NCBI GenBank assembly: GCA_017471825.1 | Contig: JAFURQ010000011.1 | Coordinates: forward strand, 124,001 to 188,000 | Direction: 5' to 3' | Length of the DNA: 64,000 nucleotides | Origin: Clostridia bacterium | GTDB taxonomy: Bacteria > Bacillota > Clostridia > Oscillospirales > CAG-272 | Part shown: positions 9,558 to 19,247 of the stretch, in pieces | How the letters are laid out: the number at the start of each line of letters is the position of its first letter | How positions within the stretch are numbered: position 1 is the stretch's first letter | The notes under the pieces: model-generated | What the model was told of the DNA's origin: nothing | Database searches by the model: none | The model's input: the letters and a program-made list of their open reading frames with translations, nothing else | Position numbers and translations under genes: made by a program

Positions 9558-9606
9558 AGCCACAGGCTTGGTATGGCATCAGCCACAGGGCTGTATGGAA
9601 TTGCCG
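9558..9606 (+). repeat. imperfect tandem duplication of about 24 bases
   Basis: Two adjacent copies begin AGCCACAGG and continue as GCTTGGTATGGCATC and GCTGTATGGAATTGCC. The rest of the 250-base gap between the tRNA terminator and the LRR promoter shows nothing else I can name. It could be the remnant of a dispersed element. Confidence 0.4.
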
Positions 9607-9701
9607 GGGAGTCGCGTACCGCATTAGTCGCAGACTGTTTTTGTGCATTATTGATATAATACGCGCGTGCAAATTATACATTATGCTCGACGGCAAAAGT
9701 A

Positions 9702-9730
9702 TTGACTTTAACCCTATAATATGGTAAAAT
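9702..9730 (+). promoter_or_regulatory. SigA-type promoter for the 9.8-kb LRR lipoprotein
   Basis: TTGACT (9702-9707), 17-bp spacer, TAAAAT (9725-9730), about 75 bases before the ATG, leaving a leader of about 65 bases. Confidence 0.7.
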
Positions 9731-9803
9731 ATCTAGTGAAATATACGCGTTTATATATATTTATACACGGGTAATGTAGATTTTTCACAAACGGAGGAAA
9801 GAT

Positions 9804-12800
9804 ATGAAATTCCAAAAGCGTTTTGCTATCGTCCTTGTTGCGCTGGTAACCGTGCTTTTCAGCGTTCTTGCGCTTTCGGCGTGCAGCGACTGCGAGCATG
9901 AGTGGAGCGAGTGGACGGTTACGAAGGAGGCAACCTGCTTTGCCGAGGGTAAGGCTGTCAGAGTATGTGCTCTTGACGGCACGCACACCGAAACTAAGGT
10001 GCTTGCAAAGACCGAGCATAGCTGGGGTCCTTACACATCTGACGGCATGGCTACCTGTACGACAAACGGGCACAAAACCGCGAGCTGTATGAACGTCGGT
10101 TGCACAGAAAAGAACGTTGTTCTTGAGCCTACCAAGGACCACGCATTTACAACCTACACCACCGTTGCGGCGACCTGTGATATGGGCGAGCACAAGACCT
10201 CTACCTGTGACATTGAGGGCTGCGGTGCTGTTGACATTCAGATGATTTCCGATGCTCCCGGTCACAACTTCGGCGCGGACTCGATTTGTAGCGTTTGCGG
10301 CCAGCCTGAGCCTCACTTTGCGGCGCACGACGTATCGGTTGACGGTGACGGAAGCATTACTGCCTTCATTTACGACACGGGCAAGTTCTTCCCCGGCAGT
10401 AAGGTAAAAACCAAATACACGATGAAGATTGTCGGTTTCGGCGAGATGAAGAGCTATTCCGAGGAAGCTCCCGCTCCTTGGAGCGAGTACGGCGACAGAA
10501 TAGTTTCGATAGAAATTATGAATACCGTTACCGAGCTTGGCGCTTATGCCTTCTCCTCTCTCACGAAGCTTGAGGACGTAATTTTATCCGAGTCTATCAC
10601 TGCTATTCCCGAGCACTGCTTCTCGGGCTGTGATTCTCTTGAGACTCTGACTGTTCCCGCAAGCGTAGCTGTTATCGGCGAGGCTGCCTTCCGTGATTGC
10701 ACAGACCTTACCGAAATCGTTTTTGCAGACGGTAACGAGCTCAAGACCGTTGTAGCTTCGGCGTTCTACTCCTGCAGAAGCCTTTCCGATTTCACTCTTC
10801 CCGAAACGGTTGAGGAAATTTACGAGAACGCATTTTACGGATGCTCCTCTCTCAGAAGCATCAGCATTACCGACAGCCTTACCTTTATTGCCGGAACGGC
10901 ATTCAACGGTGCAGGTCTGAAGGTTACAGTTGACAAAAACGGCAACGGAATTTACGAGACGCCCGATGGCCCCGAAGAAGAAAAGGGCGACGTTCTCGGA
11001 GTTATTACAAATTATAAGGGCGGTAAGTATCTCGCGATAGGCGACAACCTTTACGCAGTGCTCATCACTGTTGATACTGCTTCTCTTGAAAAGATAAACG
11101 CAGATGATGCAACCGGCGCGGCACTTGTTATTCACAAGGATACCAAGCTTGTTGCAAAATGGATATTCGAAGGATTCTCCTCTGCTGTAAAGGCAGTAAC
11201 CGTTGAGGAAGGAAATGCAAGATATTCCGCAAGCGGCAACTGTCTTATCGAGGGCAACACCGTTATAGCGGGCGTAGCGACCTCGGTTATTCCTACCGAT
11301 GCGGCAGTTACCGTTATCGGCGAGAGCGCATTTATCAATTCCGATATTGCGGCTCTTGTTATTCCCGACAATATTACGGTTATTTCGGATTTGGCGTTTA
11401 ACGGCGCGAAAAAGCTCGCGAGTGTAACGCTTTCCGCTAATCTTTCCGTTCTTGGCGAATCTGCCTTTGCCGGCTGTACCGCACTTGAGGCTGTAACGGT
11501 TCCCGCAAGCCTTGAGACCGTCAGCAATTCGGCATTCTTCGGATGCACCGCACTCAAGACCGTTGAGATTTCCGCAGGCGTTGAGGTCATTGGCGAGTCC
11601 GCCTTTGCAGGCTGTATCGCGCTTAATTCCCTCACCCTCGGAGAAGGTCTTGTTGAAATTCAGTTCAACGCATTCAACCGCTGTGTAGCTCTTACGAGCG
11701 TTGTTATTCCCGAGGGCACCGAGAGCGTTGGCGAATACGCTTTTGCCAACTGCTCTGCTCTTGCAAGCATTTCTCTTCCCTCCACCTTAAATATTATTGA
11801 CGATTATGCATTTGGTGCGTGCACGGCGCTCACGAGTATTTCTATCCCCAACGGAATTGATACCGTCGGCGAGGGTGCATTCGGTGCTTGCACATCGCTT
11901 GCGGAAATCCTGCTTCCCGAGACTGTAGGAACCATTAAGGCTGGCGCGTTTGCAGGCTGCTCCGTGCTTAAGGAAATAACTCTCCCCGCAGGAATCGTTT
12001 ATATTGAAAACGGCATACTTGCAAACTGCACGGCGCTTGAAAAGGTGACTCTCGCGTTTACCGGCTCCGATGCGGCAGGAACCGCTTCCTCCAATTTCGC
12101 TTGGCTGTTCTCTGTCGAGGTAGTAAATGAGGAAACCGGAGAAATCGAGCTTTACGCTAACGTTCCCGCAACCCTTACTACTGTTGAGATTTCCGGCACT
12201 ACCGCTCTTGCTACGGGCGCGTTCAAGAACTGCACAACGATTAAGACCGTGATAATCCCTGCCGAGCTCAGCAAGATTGACAACGCGGCATTCAGCGGCT
12301 GTACCGCTCTCAATAAGGTTGAGATTTCCGACCTTGCCGCTTGGTGTAACATTGAATTTGCGGACTACTATTCCAACCCCCTTTACTACGCTAAGGCTCT
12401 TCACTTTAACGGTGAGCTTATAACCGAGCTTGTTATTCCCGAGGGAACCACGAAGGTAGGCTTTGCAACCTTCACCGGATGTGAGTTTACAAGCGTAAGC
12501 TTCCCCGAATCGCTTACTGTGATTTCGAGTGCCGCATTTAAGGACTGCGCGGAGATTACGGAAATCGTTATTCCCGACCACGTAACCACCATTGAGGCTC
12601 TTGCCTTTGCGAACTGCTCGTCGCTTGTAAGCTTAACGCTCCCTGCCGAGCTTAAAAACGTTGCGGCGTATGCCTTCTCGGGCTGTGACAGCCTTACCTC
12701 ACTCAACATACCCAAGTCGGTTGAGAGCATCGACATCACGGCATTTATTGCTTGCCGCAGACTCAACGAGATAACGGTTGACCCCGACAACGCATTTTAC

Positions 12801-13466
12801 TTTGCCTTTGACGGCATACTTTACAACAAGGCAGACACTTTGATAGTATTCGTTCCTCACGCTATCGCAGGTGAAATCACCGTTGCTGACGGTGTTACCG
12901 AGATACCCGCAGGACTCTTCGGAAACAATCCTTACATTGATTCACTTATTATACCGAGCAGTGTAACGGCAATTGCGGAATCTGCATTCAGCGGATGCAC
13001 TACACTCAAGAAGGTTACCCTTCCCTTTATCGGCGACGGCTCTGACAATGCAAGCTTCGGCTACGTATTCGGCAAGCTTCCCGCAACGCTCACCGACGTT
13101 GTTATCACCGGTGGTGAAAAGGTTGCTGCAGGTGCGTTCAGCGGCTGTGCAAGCATTGCGCGCGTTACTCTCCCTGAGGGTATGACCGCTATTGAAGCAG
13201 GCGCATTTGAGAATTGTGGCTCACTTCTGTCACTGGTGCTTCCCTCCACGATGTCAAGCGTGGCGGAAAATGCCTTCCTTGAATGTAAAAAGCTTAAGAC
13301 GGTATATTTCCTTGGTACCGCTGAGGATTATGCAAATATTACCGTTGGAGCAAACAACGTTTACTTCAAGGCTGTGAAGGTTTATTACTTCAACGAAACC
13401 GTTACCGATGAGAGTACGGGCGAAAACTGGTATTACGACGAGGACGGAGAAATCGTTCTCTGGTAA
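9804..13466 (+). CDS. BspA-like leucine-rich-repeat surface lipoprotein
   Basis: A 1220-residue exported protein. The lipoprotein signal has a basic start, a hydrophobic core and the lipobox LSAC with Cys27, so it is probably anchored to the outer face of the membrane. Residues about 28-165 hold Cys/His-rich units that resemble one another (H-x-W segments, TCTTNGHK and CDMGEHK-type turns, a final CSVCGQ), perhaps a metal- or disulfide-stabilised stalk. The rest is a long array of roughly 23-residue LRR_5 repeats of the form LTEIVFADG-x-AF-x-GC-x-SL, typical of Treponema BspA-like adhesins. GGAGGAAAGAT precedes the ATG. It has its own promoter and a strong terminator. Binding partner unknown; adhesion is inferred from the family. 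Confidence 0.9.
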   Translation: MKFQKRFAIVLVALVTVLFSVLALSACSDCEHEWSEWTVTKEATCFAEGKAVRVCALDGTHTETKVLAKTEHSWGPYTSDGMATCTTNGHKTASCMNVGCTEKNVVLEPTKDHAFTTYTTVAATCDMGEHKTSTCDIEGCGAVDIQMISDAPGHNFGADSICSVCGQPEPHFAAHDVSVDGDGSITAFIYDTGKFFPGSKVKTKYTMKIVGFGEMKSYSEEAPAPWSEYGDRIVSIEIMNTVTELGAYAFSSLTKLEDVILSESITAIPEHCFSGCDSLETLTVPASVAVIGEAAFRDCTDLTEIVFADGNELKTVVASAFYSCRSLSDFTLPETVEEIYENAFYGCSSLRSISITDSLTFIAGTAFNGAGLKVTVDKNGNGIYETPDGPEEEKGDVLGVITNYKGGKYLAIGDNLYAVLITVDTASLEKINADDATGAALVIHKDTKLVAKWIFEGFSSAVKAVTVEEGNARYSASGNCLIEGNTVIAGVATSVIPTDAAVTVIGESAFINSDIAALVIPDNITVISDLAFNGAKKLASVTLSANLSVLGESAFAGCTALEAVTVPASLETVSNSAFFGCTALKTVEISAGVEVIGESAFAGCIALNSLTLGEGLVEIQFNAFNRCVALTSVVIPEGTESVGEYAFANCSALASISLPSTLNIIDDYAFGACTALTSISIPNGIDTVGEGAFGACTSLAEILLPETVGTIKAGAFAGCSVLKEITLPAGIVYIENGILANCTALEKVTLAFTGSDAAGTASSNFAWLFSVEVVNEETGEIELYANVPATLTTVEISGTTALATGAFKNCTTIKTVIIPAELSKIDNAAFSGCTALNKVEISDLAAWCNIEFADYYSNPLYYAKALHFNGELITELVIPEGTTKVGFATFTGCEFTSVSFPESLTVISSAAFKDCAEITEIVIPDHVTTIEALAFANCSSLVSLTLPAELKNVAAYAFSGCDSLTSLNIPKSVESIDITAFIACRRLNEITVDPDNAFYFAFDGILYNKADTLIVFVPHAIAGEITVADGVTEIPAGLFGNNPYIDSLIIPSSVTAIAESAFSGCTTLKKVTLPFIGDGSDNASFGYVFGKLPATLTDVVITGGEKVAAGAFSGCASIARVTLPEGMTAIEAGAFENCGSLLSLVLPSTMSSVAENAFLECKKLKTVYFLGTAEDYANITVGANNVYFKAVKVYYFNETVTDESTGENWYYDEDGEIVLW

Positions 13467-13471
13467 AACGA

Positions 13472-13504
13472 AAAAGGAACGGACTGCGGTCCGTTCCTTT
13501 TTAT
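13472..13504. terminator. bidirectional intrinsic terminator
   Basis: A 13-bp stem (13472-13484 with 13489-13501), loop TGCG, flanked by A and T runs. It separates the converging LRR gene and the small membrane protein gene. Confidence 0.9.
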
Positions 13505-13974
13505 TATTGTTCAAGGCGCCTTACGGCACGGTAAATATATCTTTGAATATATCCCTGCTTGCGAAACTCGTCCATAAAAAACATAAGCTCAAAGGCTATT
13601 GCAAAGACGAGAATGGGTATGCTTGATATTGAGGAAAGCATTATGCTTCTGACAATCAGTATTGCCGCCAAAATCAACATTATTATATGATATATAGGAG
13701 AGGTGAGGATGATGCCAGAAACGGTTGTCACGCCTCCCTTTTCCTTTATTTTTCCGTAAAAAACGGTGCCCATAAGGAAGCCGTTATCCTTTGTCGGTCT
13801 TCCCATCATTTCGCATTTTATTTTAATTTTCTCGCCGTTTTGCTTCACGTGCATAAAGGGCTTGCCACCCTTTTTATCGGCGAATTTTACACCCGAGCTT
13901 ACGCGCTCGTTATCCGCGAGAATGTCGAAAAGCTCCGATGGGGTACGTTTTGTTGAAGCTTTTATGAATTTCAT
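13504..13974 (-). CDS. small membrane protein of unknown function
   Basis: A 156-residue protein that I do not recognise. Residues 1-90 look soluble, with a Lys-rich segment around 34-53. Two hydrophobic stretches follow (about 92-108 and 116-133), probably a helical hairpin, and the tail is basic (RYIYRAVRRLEQ). It ends at the shared terminator and starts 12 bases after the serine hydrolase stop, so it is the last gene of the long minus-strand run. Nothing ties it to the repair and ribosome genes upstream except position. Confidence 0.6.
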   Translation of the reverse strand: MKFIKASTKRTPSELFDILADNERVSSGVKFADKKGGKPFMHVKQNGEKIKIKCEMMGRPTKDNGFLMGTVFYGKIKEKGGVTTVSGIILTSPIYHIIMLILAAILIVRSIMLSSISSIPILVFAIAFELMFFMDEFRKQGYIQRYIYRAVRRLEQ

Positions 13975-13986
13975 AGCATCACCCTA

Positions 13987-15141
13987 TCAATCATCAAGGC
14001 AAGCGTAAATAACGTTGCGCAGGCGAGGAACTACGATACTGTGCAGTCCGCCCATGTGCTCCGCGTGGAATACGGCGAGATTGATTGACGGGTCTGCCAT
14101 AGCAAGACAAAGCTTGGCGCCGTCCCAGCCGAATTCACCCGTAGATGCAAGTATTCCCGACGGGGTGTCGGCGAGCTTCATACGCACACCGTAGCCATAG
14201 CCGTAGCCATGGGTATATGGGTGAATAGCAAACTGATTTTTTATCTGCTCGGGGGTCAGTGCGTTGGTACGCATAACGTCAATTGAGCGGCTTGAGAGTA
14301 TGCGCTCACCCGTTTTACCGACACCGCCGTTGGCAAGAGCATCAATAAGCAAAATATAATCATCGACAGAGGAAACAACTCCTGCACCGCCGCTATCAAA
14401 CTCGGTGCCGAGGCGGTAGCGATTGCTTTCAAACGGGATTTCAGCACCTCTTCCCTTTCCTGCTATGTATTCGTAGTGCGCCGCGAATCTGTCGCGCTTG
14501 CTCTCGTCTACGTGATACGCGGTTTCCTTCATTCCGAGAGGTGCAAAAACGTTGTTTTGCATATAATCGGAGAATTTTTCGCCGCTGACTAGCTCGACAA
14601 TACCTGCCATAACGTCAAGAGAAAGACTGTAATTATATTTTTCGCCCGGGTCGAATTCAAGCGGCTCGTTGGCGATTGCACGGCAGACGTCGAGAGTTGG
14701 CGCCTTACCGCCGGTAGATGCCACGACAGCCTTGATAGACGGCGAATCAAGGTCATAATTGAGTCCCGAGGTCATCGTTAGCAGATGCTGAATAAGCATC
14801 TGCTTTTCTGCCGGACGGATTCCCGTCACGTTTCCGTTCTCACCGTAAACCTTAACCGTAAGATTCTTGTATTCGGGAAAATAAGCATAAACGGGGTCGG
14901 TGGCGAGGATTTCGCCGCGCTCTATCAGCTGCAATGCGGCAACGGCGGTTGCAATCTTAGAACAGGAGTAGATATTATAGAGCCTGTCCGGAGTGAGCAT
15001 TGTTTGCTTTTCTATACTGTCAAAGCCTGTTGTATGTCTGAATATCTCCCTGTGATTCTGATAAATCACCGTATCCGTGCCGGGAATTTCAAGCATCGGA
15101 AGATAATAATCAAGAAAATCACGTAAGCGTTGAAAATTCAT
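13987..15141 (-). CDS. serine hydrolase of the beta-lactamase class C / esterase family
   Basis: A 384-residue protein with the class C/penicillin-binding fold. The SxxK motif is SCSK (Ser59 nucleophile, Lys62), the second motif is a Tyr-x-Asn-like KYNYS segment (about 192), and a C-terminal HMGG takes the place of the KTG/HxG strand. No signal peptide or membrane anchor is visible, so it is probably cytosolic. Members cleave esters or small peptides; true beta-lactamase activity is less likely. It follows mutS2 by 10 bases on the same strand and is probably co-transcribed. Confidence 0.85.
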   Translation of the reverse strand: MNFQRLRDFLDYYLPMLEIPGTDTVIYQNHREIFRHTTGFDSIEKQTMLTPDRLYNIYSCSKIATAVAALQLIERGEILATDPVYAYFPEYKNLTVKVYGENGNVTGIRPAEKQMLIQHLLTMTSGLNYDLDSPSIKAVVASTGGKAPTLDVCRAIANEPLEFDPGEKYNYSLSLDVMAGIVELVSGEKFSDYMQNNVFAPLGMKETAYHVDESKRDRFAAHYEYIAGKGRGAEIPFESNRYRLGTEFDSGGAGVVSSVDDYILLIDALANGGVGKTGERILSSRSIDVMRTNALTPEQIKNQFAIHPYTHGYGYGYGVRMKLADTPSGILASTGEFGWDGAKLCLAMADPSINLAVFHAEHMGGLHSIVVPRLRNVIYACLDD

Positions 15142-15151
15142 CTGCGTGTCC

Positions 15152-17557
15152 TCACTTTGTTTTAAATTCTATTACGGTGACGCCGGCATCACCCTCACCG
15201 TATTCGCCGTGACGATAGGATTTTATTCTCGGGTCGGTTTTAAAATAACGCCAAAGAGCCGCACGAAGCGCTCCCGTACCCTTGCCGTGAATGATACGAA
15301 CCGACGGAACGCCTGCAAGAACTGCATCGTCGAGGTATTTATCCACGACGAACCAAGCATCGTCGCCTATCATTCCGCGTACGTCTACCTCGGCTCTGAA
15401 GGTAGATACTATACTCTTTTTGACCTTACCCTCGCTCGCCTTTTTCGGCTCCTCGCGGCGCTTGAATTTTGTGCTACCGTCAAGAAGGCGGAGCTTGTCC
15501 TCTGTAACCTTGGTTTTAAGGATTCCTGCCGTTACGGCAACGAGCCCTTTTTTGTCCTTTGTCGCCGTTACGACGCCCTCCTTCCCCACCGTTGTGAGAT
15601 ACACCTTATCTCCTACGACGAGCGGTCTTGGAAGCTTATAGTCCTCGTCCTCGCCTATTTCCTTAACGTCAATATCGGCGAATAGGGCTTCGGTTTCCGC
15701 CAGGCGACGACGAACCTCGATCTTTGCGTTTGCGAGCATTTCAGCGCGCTTTTCCTTATCCTCCTGCTTCTTCAAATCCTCGAGCTGACGGAAGATAAAT
15801 TCACTTGAGGCTCTGGCACTATCCAAAATCTGCCTTGCTTTAAGTACGAGCTTTGAGATTTCTTCTTCACTCTTGTCAATTTTTCTTTGAAGCTCGGCTT
15901 CTGTCGCACTCTTGTATTCCTCTGCTTCACGGCGAAGCTGATATGCCTTCTCGCGCTCGCGCTCCATCGCCATTCTATCGGTATCAAGGCGCTCAATAAC
16001 GTCCTCGAAGCGCTTGTTGTCACGCTCGATGAGGGTGGTGGCTCTTGATATTATATCGGGGCTTATGCCGAGCTTTTCGGATATTGCAAAGGCGTTGGAT
16101 TTTCCCGGTGTGCCAACAACGAGCTTATATGTCGGGCGCAAGGTTTCTACGTCAAATTCACAGGATGCGTTTTGCACTCTCGGGGTTTGGAGAGCATAAA
16201 CCTTGAGCTCCGAGTAGTGAGTTGTGGCAATGGAGATGGCACCCCTCTGCTGTGTGGTTTCGAGAATTGCGGTTGCGAGCGCCGCGCCCTCAATGGGGTC
16301 GGTGCCCGAGCCAAGCTCATCGAAAAGGACGAGAGAGTGCTCACCGACCTTATCGAGAATATCAACGACGTTTACCATATGAGATGAGAAGGTGGAAAGA
16401 GATGCCTCTATGCTCTGCTCGTCTCCTATATCAACGAGGATTTTATCAAATATGCCAACCGTTGAGCTTTCGGCGGCGGGAATCTGCAGTCCCGACTGCG
16501 CCATTGCCGTAAGGAGTCCTACCGTTTTAAGCGTTACGGTTTTACCGCCCGTATTGGGGCCCGTTACGATAAGCGTGTCAAAATTCTTGCCCACTGTGAC
16601 GTCTATGGGCACTACCTTATCCTTAGGAATCAAGGGATGACGCGCACGTTTGAGGTCGATTTCACGCGCACTCGTGATATTGGGCTTTTCCGCCCTCATC
16701 TGCATCGCTAACGAGGCGCAGGCAAACGTAAAGGCGAGCGTGGTTATATTTCTGTAATTGAGGTTTATTGCCGAGGAAAAGTCGGCACATTCGGCAGAAA
16801 GGGCGGCGAGTATGCGCTCTATTTCGTGCGTCTCGGCGCTTGTGAGGCTTTTGAGCTCGTTGTTTGCCTCAACCACGGACATAGGCTCGACAAAGAGGGT
16901 TGCGCCCGATGATGAGGTGTCGTGGACGAGACCCTTCAGCTCATTTTTGTACTCTGCTTTTACGGGTACCACGTACCTGCCGTTTCGCATAGTTACAATA
17001 TTTTCCTGAAGATATTTAAGCCTTGCGCCGCCGATATAGCTCTGAAGCGTGTCCTTAATTTTATTGTTGGTTGCGCGGATTTTGCGTCGTATTTCCGCAA
17101 GCTCGGGGCTCGCCTCGTCAGCCATAAGATCCTCCGAAATTATCGAGCGCGTGATCTTGTCCTCAAGCGCGCGGTTGGGAATCAGACGCGAAAAAATTTC
17201 ATCGAGGCTCGTGATAAAGAGCTTGTCAGTGTTTATATAATCAAGTGTTGCTCGCGCGCTTCGCAACAGGGATGCGATATCCAACAGGTCGCGCGGCGAG
17301 AGTGTCGCACCCTTGTAGGCACGCTCTGCGGCAGAGCCGACCGATTCGGGCGCGGAAAAGGGCGGAAATCCCTTTGCATTAACGAGGCGTTTGGCGTCAT
17401 CGGTACGAAGCTGTCGCTTGATGACTGTATCATAGTCATCGCTCGGAGAAAGAGAGCGAGCTATCGCCTTTGCGCCGTCAGTTGCGGCACATTCTGCAAG
17501 CATTTCCGTTATTTTATCAAATTCAAGTGTTTTTATGGTTTTAGCTGTAAATAACAT
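15152..17557 (-). CDS. mutS2: MutS2 family ATPase/endonuclease
   Basis: An 801-residue MutS paralogue lacking the mismatch-recognition domains. It has the core and lever helices, the Walker A GPNTGGKT (333-340), a Walker B LVLFDELGSGTDP and a C-terminal Smr domain with VDVRGM and HGKGTGALR. A coiled-coil segment (about 515-625) lies between. MutS2 suppresses homologous recombination in some bacteria and rescues collided ribosomes in Bacillus. Length is standard. It sits 7 bases after recO in the minus-strand run. Confidence 0.96.
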   Translation of the reverse strand: MLFTAKTIKTLEFDKITEMLAECAATDGAKAIARSLSPSDDYDTVIKRQLRTDDAKRLVNAKGFPPFSAPESVGSAAERAYKGATLSPRDLLDIASLLRSARATLDYINTDKLFITSLDEIFSRLIPNRALEDKITRSIISEDLMADEASPELAEIRRKIRATNNKIKDTLQSYIGGARLKYLQENIVTMRNGRYVVPVKAEYKNELKGLVHDTSSSGATLFVEPMSVVEANNELKSLTSAETHEIERILAALSAECADFSSAINLNYRNITTLAFTFACASLAMQMRAEKPNITSAREIDLKRARHPLIPKDKVVPIDVTVGKNFDTLIVTGPNTGGKTVTLKTVGLLTAMAQSGLQIPAAESSTVGIFDKILVDIGDEQSIEASLSTFSSHMVNVVDILDKVGEHSLVLFDELGSGTDPIEGAALATAILETTQQRGAISIATTHYSELKVYALQTPRVQNASCEFDVETLRPTYKLVVGTPGKSNAFAISEKLGISPDIISRATTLIERDNKRFEDVIERLDTDRMAMEREREKAYQLRREAEEYKSATEAELQRKIDKSEEEISKLVLKARQILDSARASSEFIFRQLEDLKKQEDKEKRAEMLANAKIEVRRRLAETEALFADIDVKEIGEDEDYKLPRPLVVGDKVYLTTVGKEGVVTATKDKKGLVAVTAGILKTKVTEDKLRLLDGSTKFKRREEPKKASEGKVKKSIVSTFRAEVDVRGMIGDDAWFVVDKYLDDAVLAGVPSVRIIHGKGTGALRAALWRYFKTDPRIKSYRHGEYGEGDAGVTVIEFKTK

Positions 17558-17564
17558 TTCACCC

Positions 17565-18344
17565 TTACAAGCGTTTTACGCTATTATAAAATTCTAAGGT
17601 TTTATAAGTTCTTTCAAGTTGATTTACAAGATATTCCTCGGTAGCTTTTGAAAACAGCTCCATATCCTCATCGGGAACACTGAACGAAAAGAGCTTTTCA
17701 ATAGGACAGTGAACGCAATAGCCGAGCGCCACCTTTGCCGTTTCGGAGAGGATACAGATTATGTGGCTTTCGTGAGGATTTTCGGGCTCGGTATGAGCCC
17801 TTTCTCTTTTTGAATTGCAATTATAGCAGATTACGGAGCCGCCCATAATATCGAAATAAAAGCTTCCCTCTCGCTCGCCGCATTCGCAGCAGGAGATAAC
17901 GTCGGGCATAAAGCCGAGTATTGAAACGCATCTTATTTCGAATGCCGCCTTGATTTTATCGAGCGAGCATTTATTTTCCGATATGGCGTAAAGTGTATTC
18001 AGCGAGAGGCGGAGAAGGTCGTTTTCCGCCTGTGCAACCGTAACGTCGGAGAGAACCTCGGTTACGTAGCCTGCCAAGGCAAGCCCCTCTATGCTGTTGC
18101 GTATGCCGAAAAAGCTCTCAATAAGCTCGGATTCCTTTATTCTGTAATGCTCGCCTTTTTTTGTCAGAACAAAGCTGGCATAGCAAAACTGCATGGTTGA
18201 GGACATCTTTCTGCTTTTCAGAGAACGCGCACCCGAGGCGAGGGCAGTAATCACTCCGAGCGAATCTGTGAATATCGTAAGCAATCGGTCGGATTCTCTG
18301 ATGTCTGTTGTTCTGATTACAAGTCCTTTTACTTCGATAATCAT
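17565..18344 (-). CDS. recO: DNA repair protein RecO
   Basis: A 259-residue mediator that loads RecA on SSB-coated DNA with RecR. The N-terminal OB fold opens with VKGLVIRTTDIRESDRLLTI, followed by a helical domain and a zinc site made of CCECG and CYNC (about 152-181). The ATG overlaps the era stop codon (ATGA), so translation is coupled. Confidence 0.95.
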   Translation of the reverse strand: MIIEVKGLVIRTTDIRESDRLLTIFTDSLGVITALASGARSLKSRKMSSTMQFCYASFVLTKKGEHYRIKESELIESFFGIRNSIEGLALAGYVTEVLSDVTVAQAENDLLRLSLNTLYAISENKCSLDKIKAAFEIRCVSILGFMPDVISCCECGEREGSFYFDIMGGSVICYNCNSKRERAHTEPENPHESHIICILSETAKVALGYCVHCPIEKLFSFSVPDEDMELFSKATEEYLVNQLERTYKTLEFYNSVKRL

Positions 18345-19234
18345 TCTACGTCTTCTTTATTGTATCCGAGATTATTTATATTGAAGTCGCTGTCGCGCCA
18401 ATTTTCCTTAACCCTGACGTACAAATCAAGGAACACCTTTGCGTCGAGCATTTTCTCTATATCCTCGCGCGCGTACATTCCTATCTTCTTTATCGTGGCG
18501 CCGTGCTTGCCTATGATTATTCCCTTATGCGATGCTTTTTCACAGTATATTTCGGCTCTTATTGAAACTACGCCGCGCTTGTCCTTCCATTCCTCAATGG
18601 AAACGGCGGTGCCGTGAGGGATTTCCTCGTCGAGCGTACGAAGAAGCTTTTCTCTTATGATTTCCGCCGCTACAAGACGCTCGGGCTGGTCGGTTACAAT
18701 GTCCGAGGAGAAGAACCACTCGCTCTCGTAGAGATATTTTTCGCACTCCGAGAGAAGTATATCAACGCCCTTGCCGTTTTTCGCACAGAGGGGGATTACG
18801 GCGTCAAATTTAAATTCCGCGTCGTACGCGGCTATTGTTTTTGCAATATTTGCGGGGGTAACGGTATCCACCTTATTTATAACGAGAACAGCGGGCAGGC
18901 CCTCGGATTTAAAGCGAGCCATAAGCCCCTTCTCTATATCTCCGACCTCTTCCCTCGCTTCAACCACGAGGATTGCGGCATCGACTCCGCCGAGGGTTGA
19001 GGTGGTTGCCTTTACCATATAGTCACCGAGCTTGGTGCGCGGCTTATGAAGTCCCGGGGTATCAAGGAAAACGTACTGGTTTTCACCCACGGTATGTATT
19101 CCCGTTATTCTGTTGCGCGTGGTTTGCGGCTTTTTCGATACTATTGCCACCTTCTCGCCGAGGATTGTGTTAAGAAGGGTTGATTTGCCCACGTTGGGGC
19201 GGCCTACGATGGCTATAAATGCGGTTTTGGTCAT
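18341..19234 (-). CDS. era: GTPase Era
   Basis: A 297-residue 16S rRNA-binding GTPase needed for 30S maturation. G1 is GRPNVGKS (11-18), G3 is DTPG in FLDTPGLHKP, and G4 is NKVD. The C-terminal KH domain has GKHGATIKKIG. AAGGAGG lies 9 bases before the ATG. It lies between ybeY and recO, a common Firmicutes order. Confidence 0.97.
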   Translation of the reverse strand: MTKTAFIAIVGRPNVGKSTLLNTILGEKVAIVSKKPQTTRNRITGIHTVGENQYVFLDTPGLHKPRTKLGDYMVKATTSTLGGVDAAILVVEAREEVGDIEKGLMARFKSEGLPAVLVINKVDTVTPANIAKTIAAYDAEFKFDAVIPLCAKNGKGVDILLSECEKYLYESEWFFSSDIVTDQPERLVAAEIIREKLLRTLDEEIPHGTAVSIEEWKDKRGVVSIRAEIYCEKASHKGIIIGKHGATIKKIGMYAREDIEKMLDAKVFLDLYVRVKENWRDSDFNINNLGYNKEDVE

Positions 19235-19247
19235 ATCGCTATCCTCC

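Noticed and set aside
11787..12581. Open frames opposite the first LRR gene
   Set aside because: Repetitive LRR codons leave the other strand open; products are low-complexity and unlike any protein.
16922..17554. 210-codon plus-strand frame over the mutS2 start
   Set aside because: Shadow of the MutS2 N-terminal region; no domain or ribosome site.
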